From the NCBI RefSeq assembly GCF_022213065.1, contig NZ_JAKLJA010000040.1, forward strand, positions 1 through 61,645: 61,645 nt of DNA, written 5' to 3'. Origin of the DNA: Paraburkholderia tagetis. GTDB taxonomy: Bacteria > Pseudomonadota > Gammaproteobacteria > Burkholderiales > Burkholderiaceae. Shown piece after piece: positions 43,901-52,521 of the stretch (position 1 is its first letter; every line of letters begins with the position of its first letter). The translations under genes were made by a program, and so were the position numbers. Below the pieces are notes generated by a model. The model was given only the letters and a program-made list of their open reading frames with translations. It searched no databases and had not been told where the DNA came from.

Positions 43901-44233
43901 TTCCTCGACGGGCGCCTTATCGGCATCAACATCGGTCCTATTCCGCGCGGTACGCCGGTGAATCTCATCATGAACATCAACCCGGACGCGCCCACGGTGG
44001 ATCTTCTCAACGCGGTCGCCGGCCTCACGCGCGGGGTGCTGCTGATGCAACGCGACGACGACCCGGAGGATCACAGCTTCAAGGCGCTCGACGAATTCCA
44101 GCGCGAGGTCGGTCCTGCGCTGCTCAAGGCGAGCAAGTGTCCCGACTTCGTGCTGGACCGCGGGCACTGGTTCGGGCAGGCGCTGACCGATGATGAAAAG
44201 CGGCAACTGAAGGCCTTTCTAGAAACGCTCTGA
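40958..44233 (+). CDS. di-haem c-type cytochrome, RoxA-like, with C-terminal membrane domain
   Basis: 1091 residues from ATG 40958 (GGGGAGGGG upstream); a start at 40889 lacks a ribosome site. Signal peptide ends near WRAAHA|AGT. Two haem-c motifs, CSFCH at 348-352 and CAICH at 587-591. The later YYRPASLVSIWATAPLLHNN matches the IWATAPYLHNG signature of di-haem peroxidase/RoxA-type rubber oxygenases. RoxA is about 680 residues; here about 200 extra follow, with three to four helices (about 884-985) and a periplasmic tail. Membrane-bound periplasmic redox protein. It precedes the GMC-patatin gene by 28 bp, suggesting it takes electrons from that flavin domain or oxygenates its substrate. Confidence 0.8.
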   Translation: MRLPFSSPSGRSALAWRHRISQPVILSVLLLSSCMLAWRAAHAAGTAAELEHAIERYPAASVAPTLAKHAPAEGEVEKDAPFDEAGATKTVGGVRLFPRNEQCFPTETRNIFSEVDKVVTGDDHTPRPMDWFDGHTVPKTARSAIMGQNTWMLWGEGNEAFWGWVQENGYGIADFLVLLNSKNREHRFKDGGLINQPGMVERDTPLTGLGLYIDGPDGDKIKMHAPENDVGADGKPVERVEKPGGAEHDHQTFFEVGDQSLYDQAIAQLGDDGVDPLVYGYPSGVVGLRLWPNPDFFGNSPAAKKAREHWNEQVVSDQGKRYYSTDPRDAAFHADPLLVRPFRVSMACSFCHIGPHPLAPPKDLEHPEWGEMSSMIGNQYWLPSNAFTNLKKPESFLWQFVASQQPGTIDTSLVATDHINNPNTINAIFEVKARLERAAVNPPEEQSKRNLMLRGIEDAPLVTLDPRHTPRVLLDGADSIGIEGALLRVYLNIGAYSEQWRRVQNTIVGFVPQRPFDIATIKAKSVYWKTTEHFRAEELENFFTYVTQSGATVAQPMKLASTEEGLARIAANKVDSDKGRDVFIQNCAICHSSKQPPSLPITFSRDWRTAKADSLGGITLPMDFADWDAFKLSKPWLDYVNRLKHYIDAQPNNGQDFFAKDNYLSTDVRVPITLVGTNSQRAVGTNGMRGQVWDNFSSETYKSLPAVGLVHFFNPFRKTRAVDKWGNNDEYAPPGGGPGYYRPASLVSIWATAPLLHNNALGIYNRDPSVKGRLEAYDDAIDKLLDNSKRAVTDTSAHGAARLVNVYPAQKEAFCRDHPADQSMECSALRGDFRRSFAAAGVADQPGFRDTGFIYRTTKDSWIDFAPRYIKPLVTGVLGERWAAFLFLYVWLLLGVIAIVLIFVGQARLAGGLLALLAAVLAALLRVSGVDTIFAWLWLIPLVPLVFAVGFFRFPNWRFAARVFFVLSAVVFFVIGGTAKAFLDGRLIGINIGPIPRGTPVNLIMNINPDAPTVDLLNAVAGLTRGVLLMQRDDDPEDHSFKALDEFQREVGPALLKASKCPDFVLDRGHWFGQALTDDEKRQLKAFLETL

Positions 44234-44261
44234 GTCGTCAACTTCGTCCGCCGGAGTCGCG

Positions 44262-47200
44262 ATGAACCCCGATGACCCGCTGTCGAAAGCCCGGGATCCG
44301 CACACCACGCCCTTCGACTATGTGATCGTGGGATCGGGCGCGGGCGGCGGCCCGCTCGCCGCGCGGCTTGCCTCGAGCGGGCGCAGCGTGCTGCTGATCG
44401 AGGCCGGCAACGACCCCGCCGTCGCACAGCCCGATGCGCAGGCCCAGCCCATGACGCAGGGCGCGCCCGATGTCGCCCAGCAGCAGATGCGCCAGGTGTA
44501 CGCAGTGCCCGCCTTTCATGCTCGCGCGACCGAGGACCCGGAAATGAGCTGGGAATTCTCAGTGCGCCACTACACGAGTACTGCGCGCCAGAAAGTCGAT
44601 TCGAAATATAACGAGGCGAAGGACCCTTCCGCGACTACGCCAGGGCAGGCGCAGGGACAGCGGCAGGGCGGCATTTTCTATCCGCGTGCGGCGGCCCTTG
44701 GTGGCTGCACGTCGCATCACGCCATGATCATCGTTCGCCCGAACGATGCCGATTGGGATCGCATTGCCGAATTCACTGGCGACGATTCGTGGCGTTCGCA
44801 GAATATGCAGGGCTATTTCGCCAAAATCGAGAACTGCCTTTATTACGCGGTTTACCGGACCTTCGCGGGTAAAACGCTGGGGTGTCTATTTCAGTTTCTG
44901 GAATGGTCGGCGCGCGTGATCGATCCGCGCGGCCAGCTCGATCCCGGCGGTCATGGTTCCGCGGGCTGGCAGAAAACGAGCTTCATCGACCCGCTCGTGA
45001 TCGCAGGCATCGCCCGTGGCGACCGCAGCTTTCTCGGCGTGCTCAAGGACGTGCTGTTCGCCTCGCTGGCGGATCGCAACGCGGCCACGATGTTTGGCCG
45101 CGCGCTCGCCCGGCTGCAGATCCTGCAGTTTCTCGACCCCAATGTCCGCTCGCCGGATATTCAGAGTCGTGCCCATGTTTCGCTGATCTCGATCGGCACC
45201 GACGGCAAGCGCCGCTGCGGTCTGCGCGACCATCTGCTAAAGGTGAGAGCCGAATTCCCGGACCGGCTCAAGATTCTGAACCCGGCGCATGCAACGCGAA
45301 TCGTGTTCGACAAGGGCGCCAACGGCATACCGCGTGCGATTGGCGTGGAGGTCCGCATCGGCCCGTATCTGTACGCGGCCAGTCCAATGCATGGCGGCAA
45401 CGGGAGCGAGCCTGTCACGCAGCAAGTGTTCGCACGGCGGGAAGTGATTGTCTGCGGCGGCGCGTTCAACACGCCGCAACTGCTGATGCTGAGCGGTATT
45501 GGCGACGCGGCGCATTTGAACGGCGTGGTCAAAGGTCCATGCGGCCGCGACGGAAACGCTGTTGCCCCGGTCGTGCATCTTCCGGGCGTCGGCTGCAATC
45601 TTCAGGACCGCTACGAAGTTAGCGTGATCAACGAGGCGCGCGAGCCGTTTTCCACGCTCGATGGCGTGAGCTTCGATCCGGGCGACGCCACGGACCCCAT
45701 GCTGCGCCAGTGGCTCACCGACCAGAGCGGCCTTTATTCGACCAACGGCGGCGCGCTCGCCATGATGATGTCGTCCGCGCGCGGCGCCTGTGAGCACAGC
45801 GACCCGGACCTGTTCATCTTTGGTTTGCCGGCGGCGTTTCGCGGCTATTACTGGAATTACTCGCGGCAGTTGCTGTGCCGGAGCATGGCGTCGAGCGAAA
45901 GGACCCGCAATTTATGGAGCTGGGTGATTCTCAAGGCGTACACCAATAACAACAACGGTACGGTTCGCCTGCGTAGCGCCAATCCATTCGAAACGCCGGA
46001 GATCAATTTTCACTCGTTCGACGACACGAGCGAGGGCGTGCAGGACTGCGACAGCGACCTGGATGCGCTGTGCGACGCGATCAAGCGCACGCGCGAGATC
46101 AATCGCCGCGTTTCGGCGTTCACTTGCGAGGTTCAGCCCGGCCCGGACAAACCCGACTGCTCGCCAACGTTGCGCCAGTGGATCAAGGACGAAGCGTGGG
46201 GGCATCATGCATGCGGCACGTGCCGGATCGGCCACGATCCGTGGCGCGCCGATCCAGGCAAATTGCAGGACCAATATGCCGTCGTGGACAGCAATTTTCG
46301 CGTGCATGGTGTGGAGGGGCTGCGCGTCGTCGACACATCGGTCTTTCCGAACATCCCCGGTTATTTCATCGTGACGCCTACCTTCATGATCAGCGAAAAG
46401 GCCGCCGACGTGCTGCTGGCCGACTCGGAGAGCTATCCGCGCGCCTTGGAGGGCATCGAGGCGAGCAAGGTGCGCGAGCGCCGTGGCTCGTCCCGGCCTG
46501 AATGGGATGATCCCGCTGGCGCGGATCCCACACGACTGCCGGAGGACACGGTCGGTCTCGCCTTGTCGGGCGGCGGCGTGCGCAGCGCCACCTTCTGTCT
46601 CGGCGTGCTTCAGGCGCTCGCGAAAACGCAGCGCCTGCGCGAGATCGACTTCATGTCCTCGGTATCGGGCGGCGGCTATATCGCGTCATTTCTCGGCAAG
46701 CTGTTTACGCAGATGCCGGTGCAGGAACGCCAGGTGCCGGTGGAGCGCGTTGAAAGGACGCTCACGAATCTGGGCTCGTCGACCATCCAATGGCTGCGTT
46801 ATAACGCTCAATATCTCGCGGGCGGCGGGCGTCAAGACACGTTGTTCGATATCGCGGTCATCATGCGCAATCTCGCGGCGGTGCATGTATGGATCGGCGC
46901 GCTGCTGTTTGGCGTGCTGGGCGCGTTGCACTGGTTCGTGCTCGACTGTTCCAGGTTCCGCTTCCTTTCGCTGGTGTGCGAGACGGCGCCACCGCAATGG
47001 TACGGCGTGACGTTGTCGGCCTGGTGGTGGCTGCCGCTCTGGCTCCTCGTGATCGGCGTGCTGCCGCCTGCCATCGGCTACTGGCTCACCATGCGGCAGC
47101 GCGTGAATGGCGACTGGCGCGCGTGGATGCCTTTCGTCTTGTGGCTCGTGATGCTCGGGTGCGCGATCCATGGACTGACGCTGCCCGACATTCAGCTCTG

Positions 47201-49052
47201 GAGCGCCGGCGCGCTCGGTGTGCTGCTGCTCGCGTGGTTCGAGCAGCAAGCGGCAGGGCTGTTCGTCGCGAACCCCACGCTGCCCGGAACGAGTGCGCCG
47301 CCGCTCAATCCCGGCACGGCGCGGCCCGAGGGCGGAACGATCGTCATACGCAACCGGCTGACGCGATTGCTCGGCGCGGCGCTGTTCGGTTTTGTCGCGA
47401 GTGCGCTGTTCGTGGCAGTCGATACGCTTGCGCAATATCTTCCCGCGCAAGGGTTTCGCGCGATGACCTGGTCCATGGCCGGCATCGCGCCTGCCCTGGT
47501 AGTGCTAAGGGGGATCGTGGCAAGCATGTTGAAGCGCCAGGCGAGAACGGACGCACCGCCCGCGCCAGAAGCGGGAAAGACCTTCGTGGGTGGCTTCATC
47601 CAGGAATTGCTGCTTGCGCTTCTCGCATTCGCATTGGCAATCGTGCTGTTCCTGTTTCTCGATCTGCTGGTTTATCTGGTCTTCAGCCTCGATTCGAGCA
47701 CCGCGCGTTTTTGCGTGGTGGCCGCATTGCTCATTTCGGCCGTGAAGGGCCGGGTGCTGTTCTTTCTGAACCTGTCCTCGCTGCAGCACAGCTACGCGCA
47801 GAAACTGGTGCGGACTTATCTGGGTGCCTCCAATGATGCTCGCGTGAATCCGCCTGGCGCTAGCAAGCCCGTGCCGGTTGGCGTGAGCGACCTGGGCGAC
47901 GATGTCCTGTTCGACGAATATCACCCCGAAAGCCATGGCGGACCGTTGCATCTGGTCTGCACCTGCCTGAACAACACGGTGGATCCGCTCTCCGGCAATC
48001 AACTGCGCGACGACAAGGGCATGCCAATGTGCGTCGGGCCCGCCGGCATCAGCGCGGGCAGGCGTTTTCATGCGCTCTGGGGCGCGCGCGATGCGAAGAA
48101 GACTCCCGCGCGCGCCGCGCCCATTACCGCCGTGCGCGTGGGCCCCAATCCGAACGAGTTCAACGCATTCGCGCGATCCGATGGCGCGCCGGTCAGCGTC
48201 GAGCGGCTCAGCCTGGGCCAATGGATGGCGATCTCGGGCGCCGCCGCAACAACTGGCCTCGGCCGCAACACGAAGCTCGCGGAGTCGCTGCTGCTCGGCC
48301 TGCTGAATTTCCGCATCGGTTACTGGTGGAACAGCGGCATTGCAGCGGGCGACCGGCCGGGGCGCTATCCGCCGCCACTGTGGCGCCGGATCAAGTCGCT
48401 GCCCTCGGCGGTCTTCACCCTGCAAGCCAGGCTGCTGGACGAATGGCGCGCCTATTTCGAGGGACCTTCCGCGCGGATGTGGTATCTGAGCGATGGCGGG
48501 CACTTCGACAACACCGGTATTTACGAACTGATACGCCGCAGACTCCCGCTTATCGTGGCGATCGACGCGGCCGCGGACCCCGATTACCGCTGTGAATCGC
48601 TCGCACTGCTGACGAGGCAGGTGCGCTACGACTTCTGCGCGACGATCACCTGGCTCGATCCGCGCGCCGTGCGCGAGCACCATCGGCCACACCAAGCGGA
48701 ATGGGGCGCCTTTGACCGTGGCCCAAAAGCGCCGGGCGTGCCGGAGTGGATCAAGCCATTGCTCGATCCGGAAGCCATTGGTGCGTTTCCCGAACTGAAG
48801 CGCGATGGTTTGCGTGGCGCAGCGCTTGCCTGTATCACCTACTCCAACCAGCCCGAGCGCCCGAGCTGGATGCTGTACATCAAACCCAGTGTGGGCATCG
48901 GCCCGCCCACCGACGTCAGCACCTACGCGGAAAACAACGCTGATTTTCCCCAGCAGACCACGGTGAACCAGTTCTTCAACGACAGCCAGTGGGAAGCCTA
49001 TCGCGAACTGGGCTACTGTGCGGGAATGAAGGTATTCAGTACACGTTCCTGA
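44262..49052 (+). CDS. GMC flavin oxidoreductase fused to a membrane-embedded patatin phospholipase
   Basis: 1596 residues, ATG 44262. Residues 1-725 are a GMC oxidoreductase: FAD motif VIVGSGAGGGPLAARLASSG, GGCTSHHAMI, VCGGAFNTPQLLMLSGIG, and the C-terminal HHACGTCRIG with VVDTSVFPNIPGYF. Residues 760-1596 are patatin-like: oxyanion loop SGGGVRS, nucleophile Ser802 in SSVSGGGYIASFLG, catalytic Asp1411 in LSDGGHFDNTGIYELIRRR. Between Ser802 and Asp1411 lie about eight hydrophobic helices (about 875-1175), for example LLALLAFALAIVLFLFLDLLVY. No signal peptide, so flavin and lipase parts start in the cytoplasm unless exported otherwise. Neighbours are a di-haem cytochrome and a hybrid kinase in one tight row. 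Lipid hydrolysis then alcohol/aldehyde oxidation is inferred. Confidence 0.85.
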   Translation: MNPDDPLSKARDPHTTPFDYVIVGSGAGGGPLAARLASSGRSVLLIEAGNDPAVAQPDAQAQPMTQGAPDVAQQQMRQVYAVPAFHARATEDPEMSWEFSVRHYTSTARQKVDSKYNEAKDPSATTPGQAQGQRQGGIFYPRAAALGGCTSHHAMIIVRPNDADWDRIAEFTGDDSWRSQNMQGYFAKIENCLYYAVYRTFAGKTLGCLFQFLEWSARVIDPRGQLDPGGHGSAGWQKTSFIDPLVIAGIARGDRSFLGVLKDVLFASLADRNAATMFGRALARLQILQFLDPNVRSPDIQSRAHVSLISIGTDGKRRCGLRDHLLKVRAEFPDRLKILNPAHATRIVFDKGANGIPRAIGVEVRIGPYLYAASPMHGGNGSEPVTQQVFARREVIVCGGAFNTPQLLMLSGIGDAAHLNGVVKGPCGRDGNAVAPVVHLPGVGCNLQDRYEVSVINEAREPFSTLDGVSFDPGDATDPMLRQWLTDQSGLYSTNGGALAMMMSSARGACEHSDPDLFIFGLPAAFRGYYWNYSRQLLCRSMASSERTRNLWSWVILKAYTNNNNGTVRLRSANPFETPEINFHSFDDTSEGVQDCDSDLDALCDAIKRTREINRRVSAFTCEVQPGPDKPDCSPTLRQWIKDEAWGHHACGTCRIGHDPWRADPGKLQDQYAVVDSNFRVHGVEGLRVVDTSVFPNIPGYFIVTPTFMISEKAADVLLADSESYPRALEGIEASKVRERRGSSRPEWDDPAGADPTRLPEDTVGLALSGGGVRSATFCLGVLQALAKTQRLREIDFMSSVSGGGYIASFLGKLFTQMPVQERQVPVERVERTLTNLGSSTIQWLRYNAQYLAGGGRQDTLFDIAVIMRNLAAVHVWIGALLFGVLGALHWFVLDCSRFRFLSLVCETAPPQWYGVTLSAWWWLPLWLLVIGVLPPAIGYWLTMRQRVNGDWRAWMPFVLWLVMLGCAIHGLTLPDIQLWSAGALGVLLLAWFEQQAAGLFVANPTLPGTSAPPLNPGTARPEGGTIVIRNRLTRLLGAALFGFVASALFVAVDTLAQYLPAQGFRAMTWSMAGIAPALVVLRGIVASMLKRQARTDAPPAPEAGKTFVGGFIQELLLALLAFALAIVLFLFLDLLVYLVFSLDSSTARFCVVAALLISAVKGRVLFFLNLSSLQHSYAQKLVRTYLGASNDARVNPPGASKPVPVGVSDLGDDVLFDEYHPESHGGPLHLVCTCLNNTVDPLSGNQLRDDKGMPMCVGPAGISAGRRFHALWGARDAKKTPARAAPITAVRVGPNPNEFNAFARSDGAPVSVERLSLGQWMAISGAAATTGLGRNTKLAESLLLGLLNFRIGYWWNSGIAAGDRPGRYPPPLWRRIKSLPSAVFTLQARLLDEWRAYFEGPSARMWYLSDGGHFDNTGIYELIRRRLPLIVAIDAAADPDYRCESLALLTRQVRYDFCATITWLDPRAVREHHRPHQAEWGAFDRGPKAPGVPEWIKPLLDPEAIGAFPELKRDGLRGAALACITYSNQPERPSWMLYIKPSVGIGPPTDVSTYAENNADFPQQTTVNQFFNDSQWEAYRELGYCAGMKVFSTRS

Positions 49053-49078
49053 ATTGACCAGAATACCGGCGAGTGGCG

Positions 49079-51094
49079 ATGAACATATTCAGGTTTCAGT
49101 CGGCGACGGAATCGAAATTCCTTAAACGCTCTGCCGCGCCGGGCGCGATTCGAGCGTGGCTGGTCGACATGCTTTGCTGGCCAGCCAGATTCGAGGATCC
49201 GCGCGTCGAACAGGAATTCACGGAAGACTATGGCCGGCGTTTCGCCGACTTCCGCCGTGCGGCGCTCGTGCTCGGAACGCTGATCTGGGTGTGTTTCGGC
49301 TATTGGGAAATCAGTCTTGCGCGAACCAGTGCGGTGTTCCGACCGTATTTTCCAGAGGTATTCGCATTCCGTTGCGCAGGTGCGCTTGTCGCGACCGTCG
49401 GTATCGCGCTGGCCTTCAGGCTCGCATTTCATCGCGACAAGGTTGCACACTGGATCCTGCTGGCCGGGCTGGCGTTCATGTGCCTGTGCCTGCTGATGCA
49501 AACGTTCCTGGCGCCACGGCCGTTCAATTTCACGCATTTTTTTGTTGGCTTTTATTTGATTCTTTTCTATCAGTTCGGCTTTCTTCGCTTGCGGGCCAAG
49601 GCAACGCTGATGCTGACCGCGTGCGTGATCGCCCTGATCGTAATGGCGCAACTGGCCACTCAGGCGCTCGAGCCGGACAACTTTGCGGCGGGCATGTTCT
49701 ATCTGCTGAACGTCGCCGTTCTGGGGCATAGCGTCAACGTGAATGCCGAGCGGCATGTGCGCGACCGCTACGTCGCGGTCCAGGCGCTTGCCCATAGCAA
49801 CGATGCGCTGCAAGGCGCCAACGCCGAACTCGCGCAAAAGCACCACGACCTCGAACGCGCACGGCGCGACCAGCAGGCCAAGTCGGACGCACTGATCGCC
49901 TTGCGCGAGCAGCAGCGCGAAGCCGCCGAGCAGGCGAGCCGGGCGAAGTCGCGCTTTCTCGCGGCAGCGGCGCATGACCTGCGGCAGCCCATGCATGCGC
50001 TAAACCTCTTTCTTGCCGCCGCCGACGAAGCGCTCAATGCGCGCGACGTCGAAGCCTCGGGCCGGCTGATCGGCGAGGCGCGCAAGGCTTCGGGGTTGAC
50101 GGCGCGTCTCTTCAATGCGGTGCTCGACCTGTCGAAGCTCGAATCGGGGCATGTCAAACCGAACTATACGAGCGTCGACCTGAGCCGGGTGACGGAAGAG
50201 ACGATCGAGCAACTCGCGCCGTTTGCTGCGAGCCGTGGCGTCGCGCTGCGCTATGCAAAGACGCAGCAAAAGCCCGCATGGGTGCGCACCGACGCCGACT
50301 GGATTCCCCGCGTGCTGAGCAACCTCGTCTCGAATGGGATCAAGTATTCGGATCCGTCGAAAGCCGGTCGCTCGGCGGTAATCGTGAGTTTGGTACGGAT
50401 GCCGAATTATGTGCGGATTGACGTAATCGATAACGGCATAGGCATCGCGCCGGAGCATTGGGATACGATCTTCCAGCCATTTGTGCAGATCGGCAACCCG
50501 GAGCGGGACCGTGAGAAAGGGCTCGGACTCGGTTTGTCGATTGTGAATGCGGTGGTGTCGTTGCTCGAGGGACATCGTCTCGAACTGAAGTCGATTGAGG
50601 GACGCGGATCGCGATTTTCGGTGCGCCTTCCGGCGGCGGATCCGTTTGCGCTTCAGGACGCTGCGATATTGCCTGACGATGCGGCGTCGTTGCCGTCAGC
50701 GTCGTCGCTGCGGGGGCTTTATGTGTTGCTGGTCGAGGACGACAGCCTGGTGCGCGCGTCGATGGAGGCGCTGCTTGCACGATGGGGTGTGCTGTTCGAT
50801 TCGGTGCGCTCGGTGGTCGAGCTCGATGAGTTGTTGCGGGCGATCGAGCGCGTGCCGGACCTGGTGATGAGCGATTATCGGTTACCGGAAATGTCGACTG
50901 CGCATGATGTGGTGCGTTTGTTGGGTGAGTATTTTTCTCGGCCCGTGCCGTGCCTTGTGGTGACCGGAGAAGCTGGGGTGGGTACGCAAGGTGTGTTGCC
51001 GGAGCGCTGCGTGCTTAGCAAGCCGCTGGCGCCTGATTTGCTGATTGCGAGGATGATTGAGTTGGTTGAGGGCTCTGCTCGCGGGGGTAGTTAG
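49079..51094 (+). CDS. membrane hybrid histidine kinase
   Basis: 671 residues from ATG 49079 (GTG 49073 possible), 26 bp after the GMC-patatin stop. About six N-terminal helices (60-215) with short loops form the sensor, with no PAS or HAMP. A coiled coil (about 228-288) leads to the DHp helix with His299 in AAAAHDLRQPMHALNLF. ATPase boxes: NLVSNGIKYS, DNGIGIAPEHWD, GLGLGLSIV. A C-terminal receiver has Asp599 in LVMSDYRLPE and the phospho-relay Lys in LSKPLAP. Spacing makes it part of the cytochrome/GMC-patatin transcript; it may sense membrane state. Confidence 0.9.
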   Translation: MNIFRFQSATESKFLKRSAAPGAIRAWLVDMLCWPARFEDPRVEQEFTEDYGRRFADFRRAALVLGTLIWVCFGYWEISLARTSAVFRPYFPEVFAFRCAGALVATVGIALAFRLAFHRDKVAHWILLAGLAFMCLCLLMQTFLAPRPFNFTHFFVGFYLILFYQFGFLRLRAKATLMLTACVIALIVMAQLATQALEPDNFAAGMFYLLNVAVLGHSVNVNAERHVRDRYVAVQALAHSNDALQGANAELAQKHHDLERARRDQQAKSDALIALREQQREAAEQASRAKSRFLAAAAHDLRQPMHALNLFLAAADEALNARDVEASGRLIGEARKASGLTARLFNAVLDLSKLESGHVKPNYTSVDLSRVTEETIEQLAPFAASRGVALRYAKTQQKPAWVRTDADWIPRVLSNLVSNGIKYSDPSKAGRSAVIVSLVRMPNYVRIDVIDNGIGIAPEHWDTIFQPFVQIGNPERDREKGLGLGLSIVNAVVSLLEGHRLELKSIEGRGSRFSVRLPAADPFALQDAAILPDDAASLPSASSLRGLYVLLVEDDSLVRASMEALLARWGVLFDSVRSVVELDELLRAIERVPDLVMSDYRLPEMSTAHDVVRLLGEYFSRPVPCLVVTGEAGVGTQGVLPERCVLSKPLAPDLLIARMIELVEGSARGGS

Positions 51095-51126
51095 GGGTTC
51101 GGTGGTGCTATTGGGTTTTCGTTTTT

Positions 51127-51688
51127 CGCGTTTCCTTGTGTTCGTGTCGGTCTATTAGTGTTGCCCCTGTGCGGGGCGGCACCTACTTTTCTTTGCAGCG
51201 GCAAAGAAAAGTAGGCAAAAGAAAGCCGCTCAAACCGCTAGTGTTACGCCGTCCACCACTTGCCTTTAATCGGAGCGGTTCCGGAGCGTCTGCCACCACG
51301 CGCCGTATAACAGAGTGACTAAGGGCTCATTCCTCCGGCGGCGCTACGCGCGCCGTGGGGCATCATCCAAAACCAGAGGAATGCATACGAATCGATGCAG
51401 TGCGTGCGCCTTTGAGTGCCCAGGCAGAACCCGTGGTTTCCCATGCAGACCCTACCGCTGCGCGCGTAGCGAGCAGCGGGATGCATGAGTCCTTTGTCAC
51501 TAACGTTGAAGGTGCGAGGTGACGGATGCCCCGGAACCACTTCGATTAACGGCAAGTGGTGGACGGCGTCACACTAGCGGTTTGAGCCGCTTTCTTTTGC
51601 CTACTTTTCTTTGCGGCTGCAAAGAAAAGTAGGTGCCGCCCCGCACAGGGGCAACGCTAATAGACCGACACGAACACAAGGAAACGCG
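51127..51688. repeat. 562-bp element with 158-bp inverted arms
   Basis: The arms 51127-51284 and 51531-51688 are near-perfect inverted copies. From the outside in they hold CGCGTTTCCTTGTGTTCGTG, the GC hairpin GCCCCTGTGCGGGGC, and a 15-bp stem (51182-51196 with 51201-51215) of CCTACTTTTCTTTGC type. The arms continue to GTCCACCACTTGCC and the final GGTTCCGG. The 246-bp centre carries weaker symmetry and the 81-bp segment also found at 35289-35369. A 78-residue open frame (51319-51555, minus) lies wholly inside and is not a credible gene. Located between the convergent kinase and response-regulator genes. Confidence 0.85.
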
Positions 51689-51729
51689 ACCACTACCAAA
51701 CGAAGGAAGCACGACTCAACCACGCTGCT

Positions 51730-52422
51730 TCAAGCAGCACCATTCACAACAATAGGAATCTCAACCCCACGCCGCGCCATTTCAACGATCAAAAAAGTGC
51801 GCCGCGACACATTAAAGCGGCTCAGCAAATCACTGATGTACTCCTTAGCGGTATTCTCCGAGATATTCATCTTCCGAGCGATGGCCTTGTTCGACATGCC
51901 CTGCAACAGAAACCGCAAGGTTTGCGCAAGACGCGGCGGCAGGTTTAACGAGTCGATCGGAATGCCCTTGTTCGGGGCCGTGGGCTGCGGAGTATGGCCG
52001 CCTTTGCCGAGTACGCTGTTGGGCAGATAAACACGCCCATTCAAAATCGTCTGTAGCGCTTCGCGGAAAACCGCGCCGCCTTCTTCGCTGGCCTTCGAAA
52101 TAAAGCCGCCGGCGCCATTCTTGATGCAGTCCAGCACGGTCTCGCGGTCGTCCTGCGCGGACAGCATCACCACATGCGCGGCGCGCTCGTTTTCCTGTAG
52201 CCAGCGCAGCAGGTCCAGTCCGGTGTGATTGCCGCCGATCTGGTAGTCCAGAAAAACCAGGTCGTAAGCCTTGTTCTGCAACCGCTCGACAGCGGCCGTG
52301 TACGAGCCGGCCTCGTCGATGTCGAGCGTCGGCTCCGATGTCAGGATCAGGCTCTTCATCGCGATACGCGTCAAGCCTTCGTCTTCCACGAGCAGTACGT
52401 GGCGGAAATACAGGTTGTCCAT
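51730..52422 (-). CDS. LuxR-type response regulator
   Basis: 230 residues from ATG 52422 (GGAG eight bases upstream); the frame extends to 52761 but that part is Pro/Lys repeat from non-coding DNA. Receiver domain with acidic pocket VEDEG, phospho-acceptor Asp59 in LVFLDYQIGG and Lys in FISKASEEGG; LuxR HTH at the end, LRFLLQGMSNKAIARKMNIS with VKEYI-like NTAKEYISDLL. Convergent with the hybrid kinase across the 562-bp repeat, so it is a likely partner. Confidence 0.88.
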   Translation of the reverse strand: MDNLYFRHVLLVEDEGLTRIAMKSLILTSEPTLDIDEAGSYTAAVERLQNKAYDLVFLDYQIGGNHTGLDLLRWLQENERAAHVVMLSAQDDRETVLDCIKNGAGGFISKASEEGGAVFREALQTILNGRVYLPNSVLGKGGHTPQPTAPNKGIPIDSLNLPPRLAQTLRFLLQGMSNKAIARKMNISENTAKEYISDLLSRFNVSRRTFLIVEMARRGVEIPIVVNGAA

Positions 52423-52485
52423 CGGCGCTTCTCCAGTCGGGTTCATCGTACCCGTATTCGGTCGGGTTGCGATCCCCCCGAAGCG

Positions 52486-52521
52486 GGGGACTCCTTTGGG
52501 GACTCCTTTGGGCACCCATTT
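52486..52521. repeat. 12-bp tandem repeat upstream of the response regulator
   Basis: GGGGACTCCTTT at 52486-52497 and 52498-52509 is followed by a diverged third unit GGGCACCCATTT to 52521. It lies about 65 bp before the regulator start in a 285-bp gap that otherwise shows no gene. Confidence 0.65.

Noticed and set aside
46543..49052. Patatin part as an anti-phage effector of the CBASS/CapV type
   Set aside because: No cyclase or sensor gene is near, and the fusion to a GMC oxidoreductase and multi-helix insert do not match CapV.
51319..51555. 78-residue open frame inside the 562-bp element
   Set aside because: Lies entirely in repeat sequence, and part of it recurs as the false start of the frame at 35369; no coding character.
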